Origin: Bradyrhizobium sp. CCBAU 53338
GTDB taxonomy: Bacteria > Pseudomonadota > Alphaproteobacteria > Rhizobiales > Xanthobacteraceae
DNA length: 64,000 nucleotides
Assembly: GCF_015291665.1 (NCBI RefSeq)
Contig: NZ_CP030048.1
Location: 2,604,001 to 2,668,000 of the forward strand
Direction: 5' to 3'
A program made the position numbers and the translations under genes. The notes under the pieces were generated by a model, which was not told the DNA's origin, did not search any database, and worked only from the letters and a program-made list of their open reading frames with translations. Of this stretch, positions 34,912-43,434 are shown one piece after another; position 1 is the first letter of the stretch; each line of letters starts with the position of its first letter.

Positions 34912-35784
34912 ATGGAAACGCGGGCGAACTACGTATTGATCGGATCTTTCACGCTGGCGGTGTTCGCGGCCGCGATCGGCTTCGTGCTGTGGTTCCAGTC
35001 GCTGCACACGACCAAGCAGCGCAGCCCGTTCCGCGTCGTGTTCGAGGGCCCGGCGGCGGGCCTGCGCAACGGCGGCAGCGTCAACTTCAACGGTATCCGG
35101 GTCGGTGAGGTGGTCTCGGTGAAGCTCGACAACCCGCGGCGGGTTGTCGCACTCGCCATGATCGAGAACAACACGCCGCTCCGCAAGGACACCCTGGTCG
35201 GCCTCGAATTCCAGGGCCTGACCGGCGTCGCCGCGATCTCGCTCAAGGGCGGCGAGGAGGCCGCGCCGCCGCCGCCGCTCGACGAGGACGGCATTCCCAC
35301 GCTGACCGCCGATCCGAACAAGCTCCAGGACGTCACCGAGGCGATCCGCGGCACGCTGCAGAACATCAACAAGATCGTCGCCGACAATCAGGAGTCGGTG
35401 AAGAACTCGCTGAAGAACCTCGAGACCTTCACCAACTCGCTCGCCCGCAACTCCGAGAAGATCGACGTCGTGATGGCCAAGGTCGACGGCGTCATGCTCA
35501 AGGCCGACAACCTCATGCTCGGCCTCAACACGCTCGCCGGCGGCAAGGACGGTGGCGAACTGTTCCAGACGGTGAAGTCGATCCGCGAACTCGCCGAGGA
35601 TTTCGACAAGCGCTCCGGTGCGCTGATGACCGACGGCCGCCGCACGCTCGGCGACATCAGCCGCGCCGTGAACAACTTTGATCGCAATCCGACCCGCGTG
35701 CTGTTCGGCGCGAGCAACAGCGCGCCAGCCGCCCCCCCGCCCGAGCCGCCGAAGCCGGCAGCGAACGAGCGCAAGCGGCAGTAG
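34912..35784 (+). CDS. mlaD: MCE-domain protein MlaD
   Basis: A 290-residue inner-membrane-anchored periplasmic protein. One N-terminal helix (YVLIGSFTLAVFAAAIGFVL) precedes an MCE domain (~38-115: FRVVFEGPAAGLRNGGSVNFN and GLEFQGLTGVAAISL), then long helices and a Pro-rich tail. MlaD hexamers bind phospholipid and join MlaE. It is 16 bases after mlaF. The usual mlaC or lipoprotein gene does not follow, so the periplasmic carrier must be elsewhere. Confidence 0.9.
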   Translation: METRANYVLIGSFTLAVFAAAIGFVLWFQSLHTTKQRSPFRVVFEGPAAGLRNGGSVNFNGIRVGEVVSVKLDNPRRVVALAMIENNTPLRKDTLVGLEFQGLTGVAAISLKGGEEAAPPPPLDEDGIPTLTADPNKLQDVTEAIRGTLQNINKIVADNQESVKNSLKNLETFTNSLARNSEKIDVVMAKVDGVMLKADNLMLGLNTLAGGKDGGELFQTVKSIRELAEDFDKRSGALMTDGRRTLGDISRAVNNFDRNPTRVLFGASNSAPAAPPPEPPKPAANERKRQ

Positions 35785-35801
35785 GCGTCGACCGTTCTAG
35801 T

Positions 35802-36278
35802 CTAGCTTCCGTCAATTCCCTGCATCGGTATCTGTCGGAAGTCGATATCATCGGCTTCGATCACCCATACGAATGCTTTGCATTGGGCGCGATAGGCCCA
35901 CTCAATCTCGTGGATCAAGTGACCGCGATCCGAGATGCGAAACTCGTCGTAGCGCCAATCGCCGGGCGACGGCGCATCTGGCGAAAGCTCCTGGAGTGAG
36001 TAAGGATACCCGGTCGGATACCTAATCTCGATATGTCCATCCTTGTAAGCGCCGAGCAAGCGAAGCGCGATCGAACGGGATCGTTGACGAGGCTGGGAGC
36101 CCGGCCTCGCCAATACTTGCAGCGACTCCAGCCAGGCATCATGCGGACAGCGGCGATGTCTCGTATGGTAGAACCAGTCTACGGGCTCATAGGCGCGAGG
36201 CGGGAACACCGCCTGGTTTTCGGCGAGATAGGTTTGGTACGTACCGCACGAATGCATGTTCTGCTTCAGGATATTCAT
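35802..36278 (-). CDS. Hypothetical protein
   Basis: A 158-residue soluble protein rich in aromatic and charged residues, with segments DWFYHTRHRRCPHDAWLES and DEFRISDRGHLIHEIEW. I recognise no family. No signal peptide or membrane helix is seen. The ATG at 36278 has no strong ribosome site; a second in-frame ATG is at 36257. The sequence is less GC-rich than its flanks, and a toxin-antitoxin pair lies upstream on the same strand, so it may be recently acquired. A role as toxin, immunity or phage-derived protein is only speculation. Confidence 0.55.
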   Translation of the reverse strand: MNILKQNMHSCGTYQTYLAENQAVFPPRAYEPVDWFYHTRHRRCPHDAWLESLQVLARPGSQPRQRSRSIALRLLGAYKDGHIEIRYPTGYPYSLQELSPDAPSPGDWRYDEFRISDRGHLIHEIEWAYRAQCKAFVWVIEADDIDFRQIPMQGIDGS

Positions 36279-36373
36279 CGTCGCGCCCGTCGTCCGAGAG
36301 AATGAACTCCTTTGACCGGTTCCTGTCAGATCCCTTTCGTCTGAGATAAATCAGACACCGTAGGTCAAATGCC

Positions 36374-36811
36374 CTAGTCGGCCTTGCGCTCTCGCAGCGG
36401 GTTCACGAATTTCAGTCCCGCGAAATCGTTCTCGTTGTCGGTCGCAACCATGCAGTCATTGGCCTCGGCCACGGCGGCGATGATCATATCGAGAGCGCTG
36501 CGGGGCCTGCCGGTGGTGGTGCCACGCGCCATGAGGCGCGCCCAGACTAGGCTTGCTTGCTCGTCGAAAGCCAGCACGCGCCCCGCGAAAAGCGATGGTG
36601 GCCCTTCAGGACCTGCGAACCAGGCCTCTAACGCGCTCCGTTTTTTTCCCGCTGGTTTTTCCAGGATACCTCGCCGGATTTCTCCAATCGTTAGAGCGGA
36701 GATGAACAGATCATCATCGTTCTGTGCGGCCAGCCACGCCAGGAGCGTTGGCGACGGGCTCGGTTTCGTGATGTTGCTGATGATGTTGGTGTCGAGGACG
36801 TAGCGTGTCAC
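36374..36811 (-). CDS. PIN-domain ribonuclease toxin, VapC/FitB-like
   Basis: A 145-residue PIN protein. The acidic active site is visible: Asp7 in YVLDTNIIS, Glu44 in LTIGEIRRGI, Asp in PRSALDMIIAAVA and the C-terminal ATDNENDF. VapC toxins cut tRNA or rRNA when freed from antitoxin. It starts with GTG at 36811, which overlaps the TGA of the upstream antitoxin gene (GTGA), the normal order of antitoxin then toxin. The residue pattern is closest to FitB-type VapCs. Confidence 0.88.
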   Translation of the reverse strand: MTRYVLDTNIISNITKPSPSPTLLAWLAAQNDDDLFISALTIGEIRRGILEKPAGKKRSALEAWFAGPEGPPSLFAGRVLAFDEQASLVWARLMARGTTTGRPRSALDMIIAAVAEANDCMVATDNENDFAGLKFVNPLRERKAD

Positions 36812-37110
36812 AGGTCAACCTTGCGACCCGTTACGCGCGTGCGCTTGACCTCGAGATCGGTTCCGACAAGCGGCGAGCGTCGCAGCGCGGCAAGGATGCC
36901 GCCCTTCTTGGGAGGTTCCGCTGCTATTGATCGATGCAGTGTAGAGCGCAGTCGCTCGGCGTCGGTACCATCCTCGGCGAGCTGCTTGGCAAGGGACCGG
37001 ATCAATTCACGGTCGGTATCGAGGCCGAGCACCTCGAACCGCGCCATGCCACGCTTGGTCAGACGGGCCCGGTAGTTTCGAAGTGCTCTTTTTTGGGCTG
37101 TGTCGGCCAA
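36808..37110 (-). CDS. Antitoxin of the VapC pair
   Basis: A 100-residue protein starting with TTG at 37110 (MADTAQKRALRNYRARL). GAGGA stands seven bases before that TTG, and a good promoter ends at 37133, so the start further upstream at 37161 would lie inside the -35 box. The body MARFEVLGLDTDRELIRSLA resembles an antitoxin family found with VapC-like toxins in Rhizobiales, not the common AbrB or RHH types I know best. The C-terminus (ILAALRRSPLVGTDLEVKR) has the conserved toxin-wrapping look. It overlaps the toxin gene by 4 bases. Confidence 0.75.
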   Translation of the reverse strand: MADTAQKRALRNYRARLTKRGMARFEVLGLDTDRELIRSLAKQLAEDGTDAERLRSTLHRSIAAEPPKKGGILAALRRSPLVGTDLEVKRTRVTGRKVDL

Positions 37111-37132
37111 GGGCCCGTCCTCTATTTCTGGA

Positions 37133-37161
37133 AATATATCCTGAAATAGATCGGAATGCAA
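37133..37161 (-). promoter_or_regulatory. Promoter of the toxin-antitoxin operon
   Basis: Reading the minus strand, TTGCAT (37161-37156) and TATATT (37138-37133) are 17 bases apart. Transcription would start near 37126, leaving a ~15-base leader with GAGGA before the TTG start at 37110. Confidence 0.6.
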
Positions 37162-37179
37162 ACTGATACAGCGTTAGCG

Positions 37180-37197
37180 CCCATACGAAAGTATGGG
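37180..37197. promoter_or_regulatory. Inverted repeat near the toxin-antitoxin promoter
   Basis: CCCATAC (37180-37186), GAAA, GTATGGG (37191-37197). A perfect 7-base dyad 19 bases upstream of the -35 box. It could be an antitoxin operator or a GAAA-tetraloop hairpin on RNA. Confidence 0.35.
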
Positions 37198-37258
37198 GGC
37201 TGGCCGCGCCAAGGTAGGGGGAGGGACTGGCGGGTGATCTCAGCTATATCGCGCTCAA

Positions 37259-37282
37259 GGCGCGCTTCACGAAAAGCGCGCC
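37259..37282. promoter_or_regulatory. GC-rich dyad upstream of the symporter operon
   Basis: GGCGCGCTT (37259-37267) and AAGCGCGCC (37274-37282) form a perfect 9-base inverted repeat 27 bases before the DUF3311 start. It may be a regulator site or a leader hairpin for the permease operon. Confidence 0.35.
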
Positions 37283-37309
37283 GACTTCACTCACAGGGGA
37301 GGAGAGAGC

Positions 37310-37486
37310 GTGATACGTCTTTTGCTGTTGTTGCCGTTCATCGGCCTGATGATCGTGCCGTTCTACAACGTCCGGGAGCCGCTTCTGTTCGGCTTCCCGT
37401 TTTTCTATTGGTATCAGCTCGCTTGGGTGCCGCTGACCTCGCTGCTCACCTACATCGTGTACAGGAGCGTGCGTCGTGCTGGCTAA
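37310..37486 (+). CDS. DUF3311 small membrane protein, partner of SSS permease
   Basis: A 58-residue protein starting with GTG (IRLLLLLPFIGLMIVPFYN) after a strong GGGGAGGAGAGAG. Two hydrophobic segments and YWYQLAWVPLTSLLTYIVYR match DUF3311, which is regularly encoded just before MctP-like sodium:solute symporters. Its stop overlaps the symporter start by 11 bases. It probably helps assembly or function of the permease, as small partners do for related carriers. Confidence 0.85.
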   Translation: MIRLLLLLPFIGLMIVPFYNVREPLLFGFPFFYWYQLAWVPLTSLLTYIVYRSVRRAG

Positions 37487-38966
37487 TGTCGATAGCGCGG
37501 CCTTCGCCGTATTCCTCGCTCTGTTCATCCTCGTCACCGGCATGGGCTTCGTCGCCGCGCGCTGGCGCAAGCCGGAGACGCTCGCTCATCTCGACGAGTG
37601 GGGCCTCGGTGGCCGCAAGTTCGGGACCTGGATCACCTGGTTCCTGGTCGGCGGCGATTTCTACACCGCCTATACCGTGATCGCGGTGCCCGCCCTGGTC
37701 TACGCGGTCGGCGCCTACGGATTCTTCGCGCTGCCCTACACCATCATCGTCTATCCCTTCGTATTCGCGGTGATGCCGGTGTTGTGGAAGGTGGCCAAGG
37801 AGCGCGGCTATGTCACCGCCGGCGACGTGGTGCGCGGTGCCTACGGCTCGCGCGGGCTCGAACTTGCTGTCGCCGCAACCGGCGTGCTGGCGACGATGCC
37901 CTACATCGCGCTCCAGCTGATCGGCATGGAAGTCGCGATCAAGGCGCTTGGGCTGAGCGGCGAGGTGCCCCTCGTTCTGGCCTTCCTTGTGCTGGCGCTC
38001 TACACTTATTCGTCGGGCCTGCGCGCGCCTGCGCTGATCGCCTTCGTCAAGGACATCATGATCTACATCGTGGTGATCGCCGCGATCGCGATCGTGCCGT
38101 CCAAGCTCGGCGGTTATGGCGCGATCTTCAACGCGGCGGATGCAGCGTTTGCGGCGAAGGGCTCGGGCGGCATCCTGCTTTCGCCGGCGCAGATCGTGTC
38201 TTACGCCTCGCTGGCACTGGGCTCGGCGCTCGCCGCCTTCATGTATCCGCACACGCTGACCGGCATCTTCGCGTCGTCAGGCGGCGACACCATTCGCAAG
38301 AATGCGATGCTGCTGCCGGCCTACACGCTGCTGCTTGGCCTGCTGGCGCTGCTCGGCTACATGGGCCACGCGGCCGGGCTGAAGCTCGCGAGCAACAACG
38401 ACGTCGTGCCGGAGCTGTTCAAGACGCTGTTCCCGAGCTGGTTCGCAGGCTTTGCTTTCGCCGCGATCGCGATCGGTGCCTTGGTGCCGGCAGCCGTCAT
38501 GAGCATCGGCGCTGCCAACCTGTTCACCCGCAACTTCTGGAAGGTGTGGGTCGATCCGAAGGTGACGCCGGCCGGTGAGGCCAAGGTCGCCAAGATCACT
38601 TCCATGCTGGTGAAGGTCGGCGCACTTCTCGCCATCCTCCTGATGCCGACGCAGTTTGCGCTCGACCTGCAACTGCTTGGCGGCCTCTGGATCCTGCAGA
38701 CGCTGCCGGCGCTGGTGTTCGGACTCTACCTGAACTGGTTCTCGAGCACGGCGTTGCTGGCCGGCTGGGCCGTTGGCCTTGCGGGCGGATCGTGGCTGGC
38801 CTGGTCTGACGGCTTGAAGCCGCTGCACGGCATCGACTTCGGCGCCGGCAAGGTCGCGATCTACACCGGCGTGCTGGCGCTTGCGCTCAACATCGTCGCC
38901 GCGGTCGTGGTCAACGTCGTGCTCAAGGGCCTGCCGCAAGCCCGCCTGTCACGCGAGGCGGCCTGA
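37476..38966 (+). CDS. Sodium:solute symporter, MctP-like monocarboxylate permease
   Basis: A 496-residue SSS-family carrier with about 13 helices. The starting region LGGRKFGTWITWFLVGGDFYT and GYVTAGDVVRGAYGSRGLE are family features. MctP of Rhizobium leguminosarum carries lactate, pyruvate, acetate and alanine and is controlled by the MctSR two-component system. Here a DUF3311 gene overlaps the GTG start, and a kinase and regulator gene follow at 39162-43363, so the layout agrees with an Mct module. Substrate is inferred from that layout. Confidence 0.85.
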   Translation: MLANVDSAAFAVFLALFILVTGMGFVAARWRKPETLAHLDEWGLGGRKFGTWITWFLVGGDFYTAYTVIAVPALVYAVGAYGFFALPYTIIVYPFVFAVMPVLWKVAKERGYVTAGDVVRGAYGSRGLELAVAATGVLATMPYIALQLIGMEVAIKALGLSGEVPLVLAFLVLALYTYSSGLRAPALIAFVKDIMIYIVVIAAIAIVPSKLGGYGAIFNAADAAFAAKGSGGILLSPAQIVSYASLALGSALAAFMYPHTLTGIFASSGGDTIRKNAMLLPAYTLLLGLLALLGYMGHAAGLKLASNNDVVPELFKTLFPSWFAGFAFAAIAIGALVPAAVMSIGAANLFTRNFWKVWVDPKVTPAGEAKVAKITSMLVKVGALLAILLMPTQFALDLQLLGGLWILQTLPALVFGLYLNWFSSTALLAGWAVGLAGGSWLAWSDGLKPLHGIDFGAGKVAIYTGVLALALNIVAAVVVNVVLKGLPQARLSREAA

Positions 38967-39050
38967 CGTCGCGCCTTGATCGGCGGCCGGCTATCCGGCC
39001 GCCGATCCCAAAAGCACCTTTCACGCAATTGAAAGCTCTGGATTCTCGTG

Positions 39051-39100
39051 TTGACGCGTTTTCTTTACGCGAACCGGTGTCCACTTCTGGAAAACGCTCT
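39051..39100. repeat. Dispersed repeat, copy A (CGCGAACCGG type)
   Basis: Begins TTGACGCGTTTTC and includes CGCGAACCGGTGTCCACTTC, ending GAAAACGC. GCGTTTTC (39056-39063) and GAAAACGC (39090-39097) form a perfect 8-base inverted repeat. A related copy is at 49965-50015. I believe this element is common upstream of Bradyrhizobium genes; that needs a genome search. Confidence 0.65.
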
Positions 39101-39161
39101 AATATCCGCCCGCGTTCCGACCTCTCGATGAGCGGGCGGATGGGTCTCGAGTGAGGATATT

Positions 39162-42100
39162 TTGCAGGCGTGGTTCGTTCTCGCGGTCGCAGCCGGTTAT
39201 GTGACCACGCTGTTCCTGATTGCCTGGTGGGGCGATCGGCGGAGCGTGGACGGACCGCTGGTCCCGCCAAAATCCTGGGCGGCCGCGGTCAGCTATTGCC
39301 TGACACTTGCGGTCTACAACACCTCCTGGAGCTTCTACGGATCGGTCGGCCGCGCCGCCACCAGCGGACTGGACTTCGCCACGATCTATATCGGTCCGAC
39401 GCTCGTGCTGCTGTTCGGTCAGAAGCTGCTTGCCAAGGTGATCGCGATCGCGAAAGCCCAGAATGTCACCTCGATCGCTGACTTCATCGCCGCTCGCTAC
39501 GGCAAGAGCCAGGCGCTTGCCGCCTTTGTGACGCTGGCCTCGCTGGTTGGTGTGCTTCCCTATATCGCGCTTCAGCTCAAGGCCGTTGGCAAGAGCTTTG
39601 ATTATCTGATCCTCCAGCCCGAGCGGGCCGGAGGCGAAGCGCTGCGATTCTGGCAGGACTCGGCCTTCGGCGTCGCCGCGTCGATGGCGCTGTTCGCGAT
39701 CGTGTTCGGCGTCCGCCATGTCCATGCCAGCGAGCATCATCGCGGCTTGATGCTCGCGATCGCCTTCGAGAGCGTGGTCAAGCTGGTCGCATTCCTTGTG
39801 GTCGCGCTGTTCGTGCTGTTTGGGCTCTCGGGCGGACCGGCCGCGCTGCTGTCGCAGTTCGCTTCGGATCCGCAACTGGCTGGGATCCTCGCCTTCGATC
39901 CCGCCCAGCCGGTCTGGCCCTCGACGATCGTCATGTCGGCGATTGCCTTCCTGTGCCTGCCGCAGGCGTTCCACGTCGCTGTCGTCGAGAACGAGAGTCC
40001 TGGGCATACGCGCACCGCAGCGTGGCTTTATCCTGCCTATCTTATGCTGTTCAGCCTGCTGATCCTGCCGATCGCCGCCGCCGGCCTTGCGAGGTTCGGT
40101 GCGATGATGGACCCCGACACCTACGTTATCTCGCTGCCGATCGCGGCGCATGCGGGCACCATCAGCCTGATCGCCTTCCTGGGTGGGCTATCGGCCGCCA
40201 CCGGTATGGTGATCATGACCTCCGTCGCGCTGAGCACCATGCTCTGCAACGACGTCGTCATGCCGCTGTTGCTGCGCTCGCGCTTCTTCGGCCTGCGCGC
40301 GCAAAGCCGGCAGGTCGCCTCGGTGCTGATGACAGTGCGCAGGCTCTCGATCCTCGGCATCCTGCTGCTGGCCTATCTCATGCACCGCCTGGTTAACCAG
40401 ACCTATCCGCTCACCGTGATCGGCCTGTTGTCGTTCGTTGCGGTCGCGCAATTCGCTCCAGCGTTCGTTGGTGGCCTGTTCTGGCAGCGCGCCAACAAGA
40501 TCGGTGCCTCGATCGGAATCGCCGTCGGATTCCTGATCTGGGCTTATACGCTGCTGCTTCCCTCGGCCGCGCCGCTGTGGCCCGCCTTCGCGGAGATCGT
40601 TCGCCACGGCCCTTGGCAGCTCGGCTTCCTCAAGCCGAACGCGCTGTTCGGCATCGTGGGGCTCGACCCGATCTCGCATGCGACGCTGTGGAGCCTTGCC
40701 GCCAACCTCATCTGTTTCGTCGCGCTTTCGCTGCTGAGGCGGCAGACCACCGTCGAGCGCAACCAGGCCGCGGCATTTGCCGACGGTGTCGTCCGCGACA
40801 CCGTGCCAAAACTGTCCTCGCGCGTGGTGGTCCGACTTGACGATCTCCGTGCGCTCGCCCGGCGCTTTGTCGGTGCGGAGCGCGGCGAGGCGGCTTTTGA
40901 CAGCTATCTCGGCGCGCGCATGTCGGGCACCGGGCCGCGCCTCGATACGTCCGGCCTGGTCGATCTCGACTCGATCCGCTTCACCGAAAACCTTCTCGCC
41001 GGCGCGATAGGTGCTGCGTCGGCACGCGTGGTGATTGCGGCCTCGCTGGAAGGGCATTCACTGTCGCGGCGGGCGGCGATGGCGATGCTGGACGAGGCTT
41101 CGGAAGCCCTGCACTTCAATCGCACTCTGCTGCAAAGCACGCTGGAGAGCGTGCCGCAGGGCATCTGCGCGTTCGATGCCGATTTTAACATCACGGCCTG
41201 GAACGGGCGGTTCATCGAGCTGCTCGACCTGCCGCGGGATTTCGTCCGCGTCGGCCTTCCGCTCTCCGAGCTCATCGCCTTCAATGTTGAGCGCGGCGAA
41301 TACGCCGCATCCGAATTCGCGGCGCTCCTGGTCAATCGCGACGTCGCGAGCCAAAGCTGGCCCTATCTCTACGAGCGCAAGCGGCCGGACGGCACGGTGC
41401 TCGAGATCGTCTACGATCGCGCCGCCGAGAGCGGTTATGTCTCGACCTACACCGACGTGACCGAGCGTCACCGTGCTGCCGAGGCGTTGCGGCGTGCCAA
41501 CGAGGATCTCGAGTTGCGTGTCCGCGAGCGGACCGAGGCGCTCGAGCAGGCCAAGGCGGAGGCCGAGCAGGCTAATCTCGGCAAGACCCGCTTCCTGGCG
41601 GCGGCGAGCCATGATCTGCTGCAACCGCTGAACGCGGCACGTCTGTTCCTGTCGGCGCTCGACGAAAGCCTGCACGCTTTTTCGCAAGCCGGTGTCGCAG
41701 AGAAGGAACGAACTCTCGCCGGTAGCGCCATCACGGCGCTTCGTTCGACCGAGCATGTCCTCGACAGGCTGCTCGACATCTCCTCCTATGATGCCGGCGC
41801 TGTCAGTGCCGAGCCATCAGACTTTCCGATCGCCGATCTGTTCGTGCAGTTGAACGTGGAATTCTCGGCCATGGCGCGTGAGCGCGGAATCGTCCTCCGC
41901 GTCGTCGATTGCCAGCTCGCTGTGCGCAGCGATCCGCACTTGTTGCGGCGGATCTTGCAGAACCTGCTGTCGAATGCGTTGCGCTACACGCCCAGAGGAC
42001 GCATCCTGCTCGGCTGCCGGCGACGCGGCGGCGATCTGCGCATCGAGGTCTGGGACACCGGTGTCGGCATCGCCGACGCGGACCATAAACGGATCTTCGA

Positions 42101-42713
42101 GGAGTTCAAGCGCCTGGCGCCGGGATCGGAGAAGGGGCTGGGCCTGGGCCTGGCGATCGTCGATCGTGTCTCCCGGCTGCTGGGGCATCCCGTTGATCTC
42201 TATTCGCGCCTCGGTCACGGTTCATGTTTTGCCGTCACGGCGCCGCTTGCGCGCGGCCCGGGAACGTCGCTCCAGCGCAAATCGGCGGACGCTGCGCCGG
42301 TTGTGACGGAGCGGCCGCTGACGATCCTGTGCCTGGACAACGATGCGACAATCCTCGACGGCCTGACGGCGCTGCTCGGCGGCTGGGGTCATCGCGTGCT
42401 GGTTGCAACCGATGCCGCCGACGCAATGGCGGCGGCCGCGGCGAGCCCGCCCGACGTCGTGCTGGTCGATTATCATGTCGATGGGGAACGCACCGGCTTG
42501 GACTTTCTCGATGATCTCAGGCAGAGATCGGGCCGCGGCACCTGCGCGCTGGTCGTCACAGCAGATCGCAGCGAGGCCGTCCGCACGGCGGCAAAGGCAC
42601 GCGGCTGCGAGGTGCTTTCCAAGCCGGTCAAGCCGGCGGCGCTGCGTCGCTTCCTCGGCGGCGAAGCCTTGAGCCGGCAGTTCGGGACCGAACAGGGAGC
42701 CCCATCAGCGTGA
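39162..42713 (+). CDS. Hybrid histidine kinase with N-terminal SSS transporter domain
   Basis: A 1183-residue protein. Residues ~1-540 are a sodium:solute-symporter-like domain with about 13 helices (SYCLTLAVYNTSWSFYGSVG). Then come a linker, a PAS domain (~635-760: STLESVPQGICAFDADFNI), a coiled coil, HisKA with His817 in AASHDLLQPLN, an ATPase domain (GLGLGLAIVDRVSRLLG) and a receiver with Asp1103 (VVLVDYHVDGER). The architecture is like CbrA and MctS, where the transporter domain senses or carries the substrate. The start is TTG at 39162 with GAGG five bases before it. Its TGA overlaps the regulator gene. Confidence 0.9.
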   Translation: MQAWFVLAVAAGYVTTLFLIAWWGDRRSVDGPLVPPKSWAAAVSYCLTLAVYNTSWSFYGSVGRAATSGLDFATIYIGPTLVLLFGQKLLAKVIAIAKAQNVTSIADFIAARYGKSQALAAFVTLASLVGVLPYIALQLKAVGKSFDYLILQPERAGGEALRFWQDSAFGVAASMALFAIVFGVRHVHASEHHRGLMLAIAFESVVKLVAFLVVALFVLFGLSGGPAALLSQFASDPQLAGILAFDPAQPVWPSTIVMSAIAFLCLPQAFHVAVVENESPGHTRTAAWLYPAYLMLFSLLILPIAAAGLARFGAMMDPDTYVISLPIAAHAGTISLIAFLGGLSAATGMVIMTSVALSTMLCNDVVMPLLLRSRFFGLRAQSRQVASVLMTVRRLSILGILLLAYLMHRLVNQTYPLTVIGLLSFVAVAQFAPAFVGGLFWQRANKIGASIGIAVGFLIWAYTLLLPSAAPLWPAFAEIVRHGPWQLGFLKPNALFGIVGLDPISHATLWSLAANLICFVALSLLRRQTTVERNQAAAFADGVVRDTVPKLSSRVVVRLDDLRALARRFVGAERGEAAFDSYLGARMSGTGPRLDTSGLVDLDSIRFTENLLAGAIGAASARVVIAASLEGHSLSRRAAMAMLDEASEALHFNRTLLQSTLESVPQGICAFDADFNITAWNGRFIELLDLPRDFVRVGLPLSELIAFNVERGEYAASEFAALLVNRDVASQSWPYLYERKRPDGTVLEIVYDRAAESGYVSTYTDVTERHRAAEALRRANEDLELRVRERTEALEQAKAEAEQANLGKTRFLAAASHDLLQPLNAARLFLSALDESLHAFSQAGVAEKERTLAGSAITALRSTEHVLDRLLDISSYDAGAVSAEPSDFPIADLFVQLNVEFSAMARERGIVLRVVDCQLAVRSDPHLLRRILQNLLSNALRYTPRGRILLGCRRRGGDLRIEVWDTGVGIADADHKRIFEEFKRLAPGSEKGLGLGLAIVDRVSRLLGHPVDLYSRLGHGSCFAVTAPLARGPGTSLQRKSADAAPVVTERPLTILCLDNDATILDGLTALLGGWGHRVLVATDAADAMAAAAASPPDVVLVDYHVDGERTGLDFLDDLRQRSGRGTCALVVTADRSEAVRTAAKARGCEVLSKPVKPAALRRFLGGEALSRQFGTEQGAPSA

Positions 42714-43363
42714 CCATGCGCATCCTTATCGGCGATGATCATCCGCTGGTGCAGGCTGCACTCCGCAGCGCGCTGTCGACCGTGCTGCCCGACCTCGACA
42801 TCATCGCCTGCCAGGCCCTCGACGAGGCGATCAGCGTGCTCTCGGCGCAGTCGGACGAGATCGACCTCGTCCTATGGGACCTGGCGATGCCGGGGATCCA
42901 AGGATTTGCCGCGCTGTTCATCCTGTCGGCACAATTCCCGACGGTGCCGGTTGCGATCATCTCGGCGCGGCAGGACGCGGCCACGATCCGTCGCGCCATC
43001 GCCTATGGCGCGTCCGGTTACATCCCGAAATCGCTTGGTCTGCCCGAGATGGCGGACGCGATCACGAAGATCCTGGCCGGCGAAATCTGGATGCCGCCCA
43101 ATGTCGGCGGCCGCGGTTCGATACAGAGCACCGATGTCGAGCTTGCCGCCCGCATGGCCTCGCTGTCGGCGCAACAGCTGCGCATTCTGGCGATGATCGT
43201 CGAGGGCAAGCTCAACAAGCAGATCGCGGGCGAGCTCGATATCGCCGAGCAGACCGTGAAGGGACACGTCTCAACGATCCTGCGCAAGCTCGGCGTCGGC
43301 TCGCGAACCCAGGCCGCGGTTCTCGCCGAGCGGCTGTCGTTCGGGCAGCCTGGCGGGAGTTGA
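42710..43363 (+). CDS. NarL/FixJ-type response regulator
   Basis: A 217-residue regulator: receiver domain ~1-125 with phosphoacceptor Asp57 (LVLWDLAMPG) and a LuxR-type HTH at ~150-212 (KLNKQIAGELDIAEQTVKGH). GTG 42710 overlaps the kinase TGA (GTGA), and GGGAG is 11 bases before it; ATG 42716 is an alternative. It is the natural partner of the upstream SSS-domain kinase and the likely activator of the permease operon at 37310. Confidence 0.9.
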   Translation: MTMRILIGDDHPLVQAALRSALSTVLPDLDIIACQALDEAISVLSAQSDEIDLVLWDLAMPGIQGFAALFILSAQFPTVPVAIISARQDAATIRRAIAYGASGYIPKSLGLPEMADAITKILAGEIWMPPNVGGRGSIQSTDVELAARMASLSAQQLRILAMIVEGKLNKQIAGELDIAEQTVKGHVSTILRKLGVGSRTQAAVLAERLSFGQPGGS

Positions 43364-43383
43364 GCACGCAAGGTCAAAAACAA

Positions 43384-43410
43384 AACGGAGGCCGTGAGGC
43401 CTCCGTTCTT
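43384..43410. terminator. Intrinsic terminator between convergent genes
   Basis: AACGGAGGCC (43384-43393), GTGA loop, GGCCTCCGTT (43398-43407), then CTTATT. A-rich bases on the left side also give a U tract for the minus-strand giant gene. Confidence 0.75.
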
Positions 43411-43434
43411 ATTCGTCATCGCTGGCCTTGCCGC

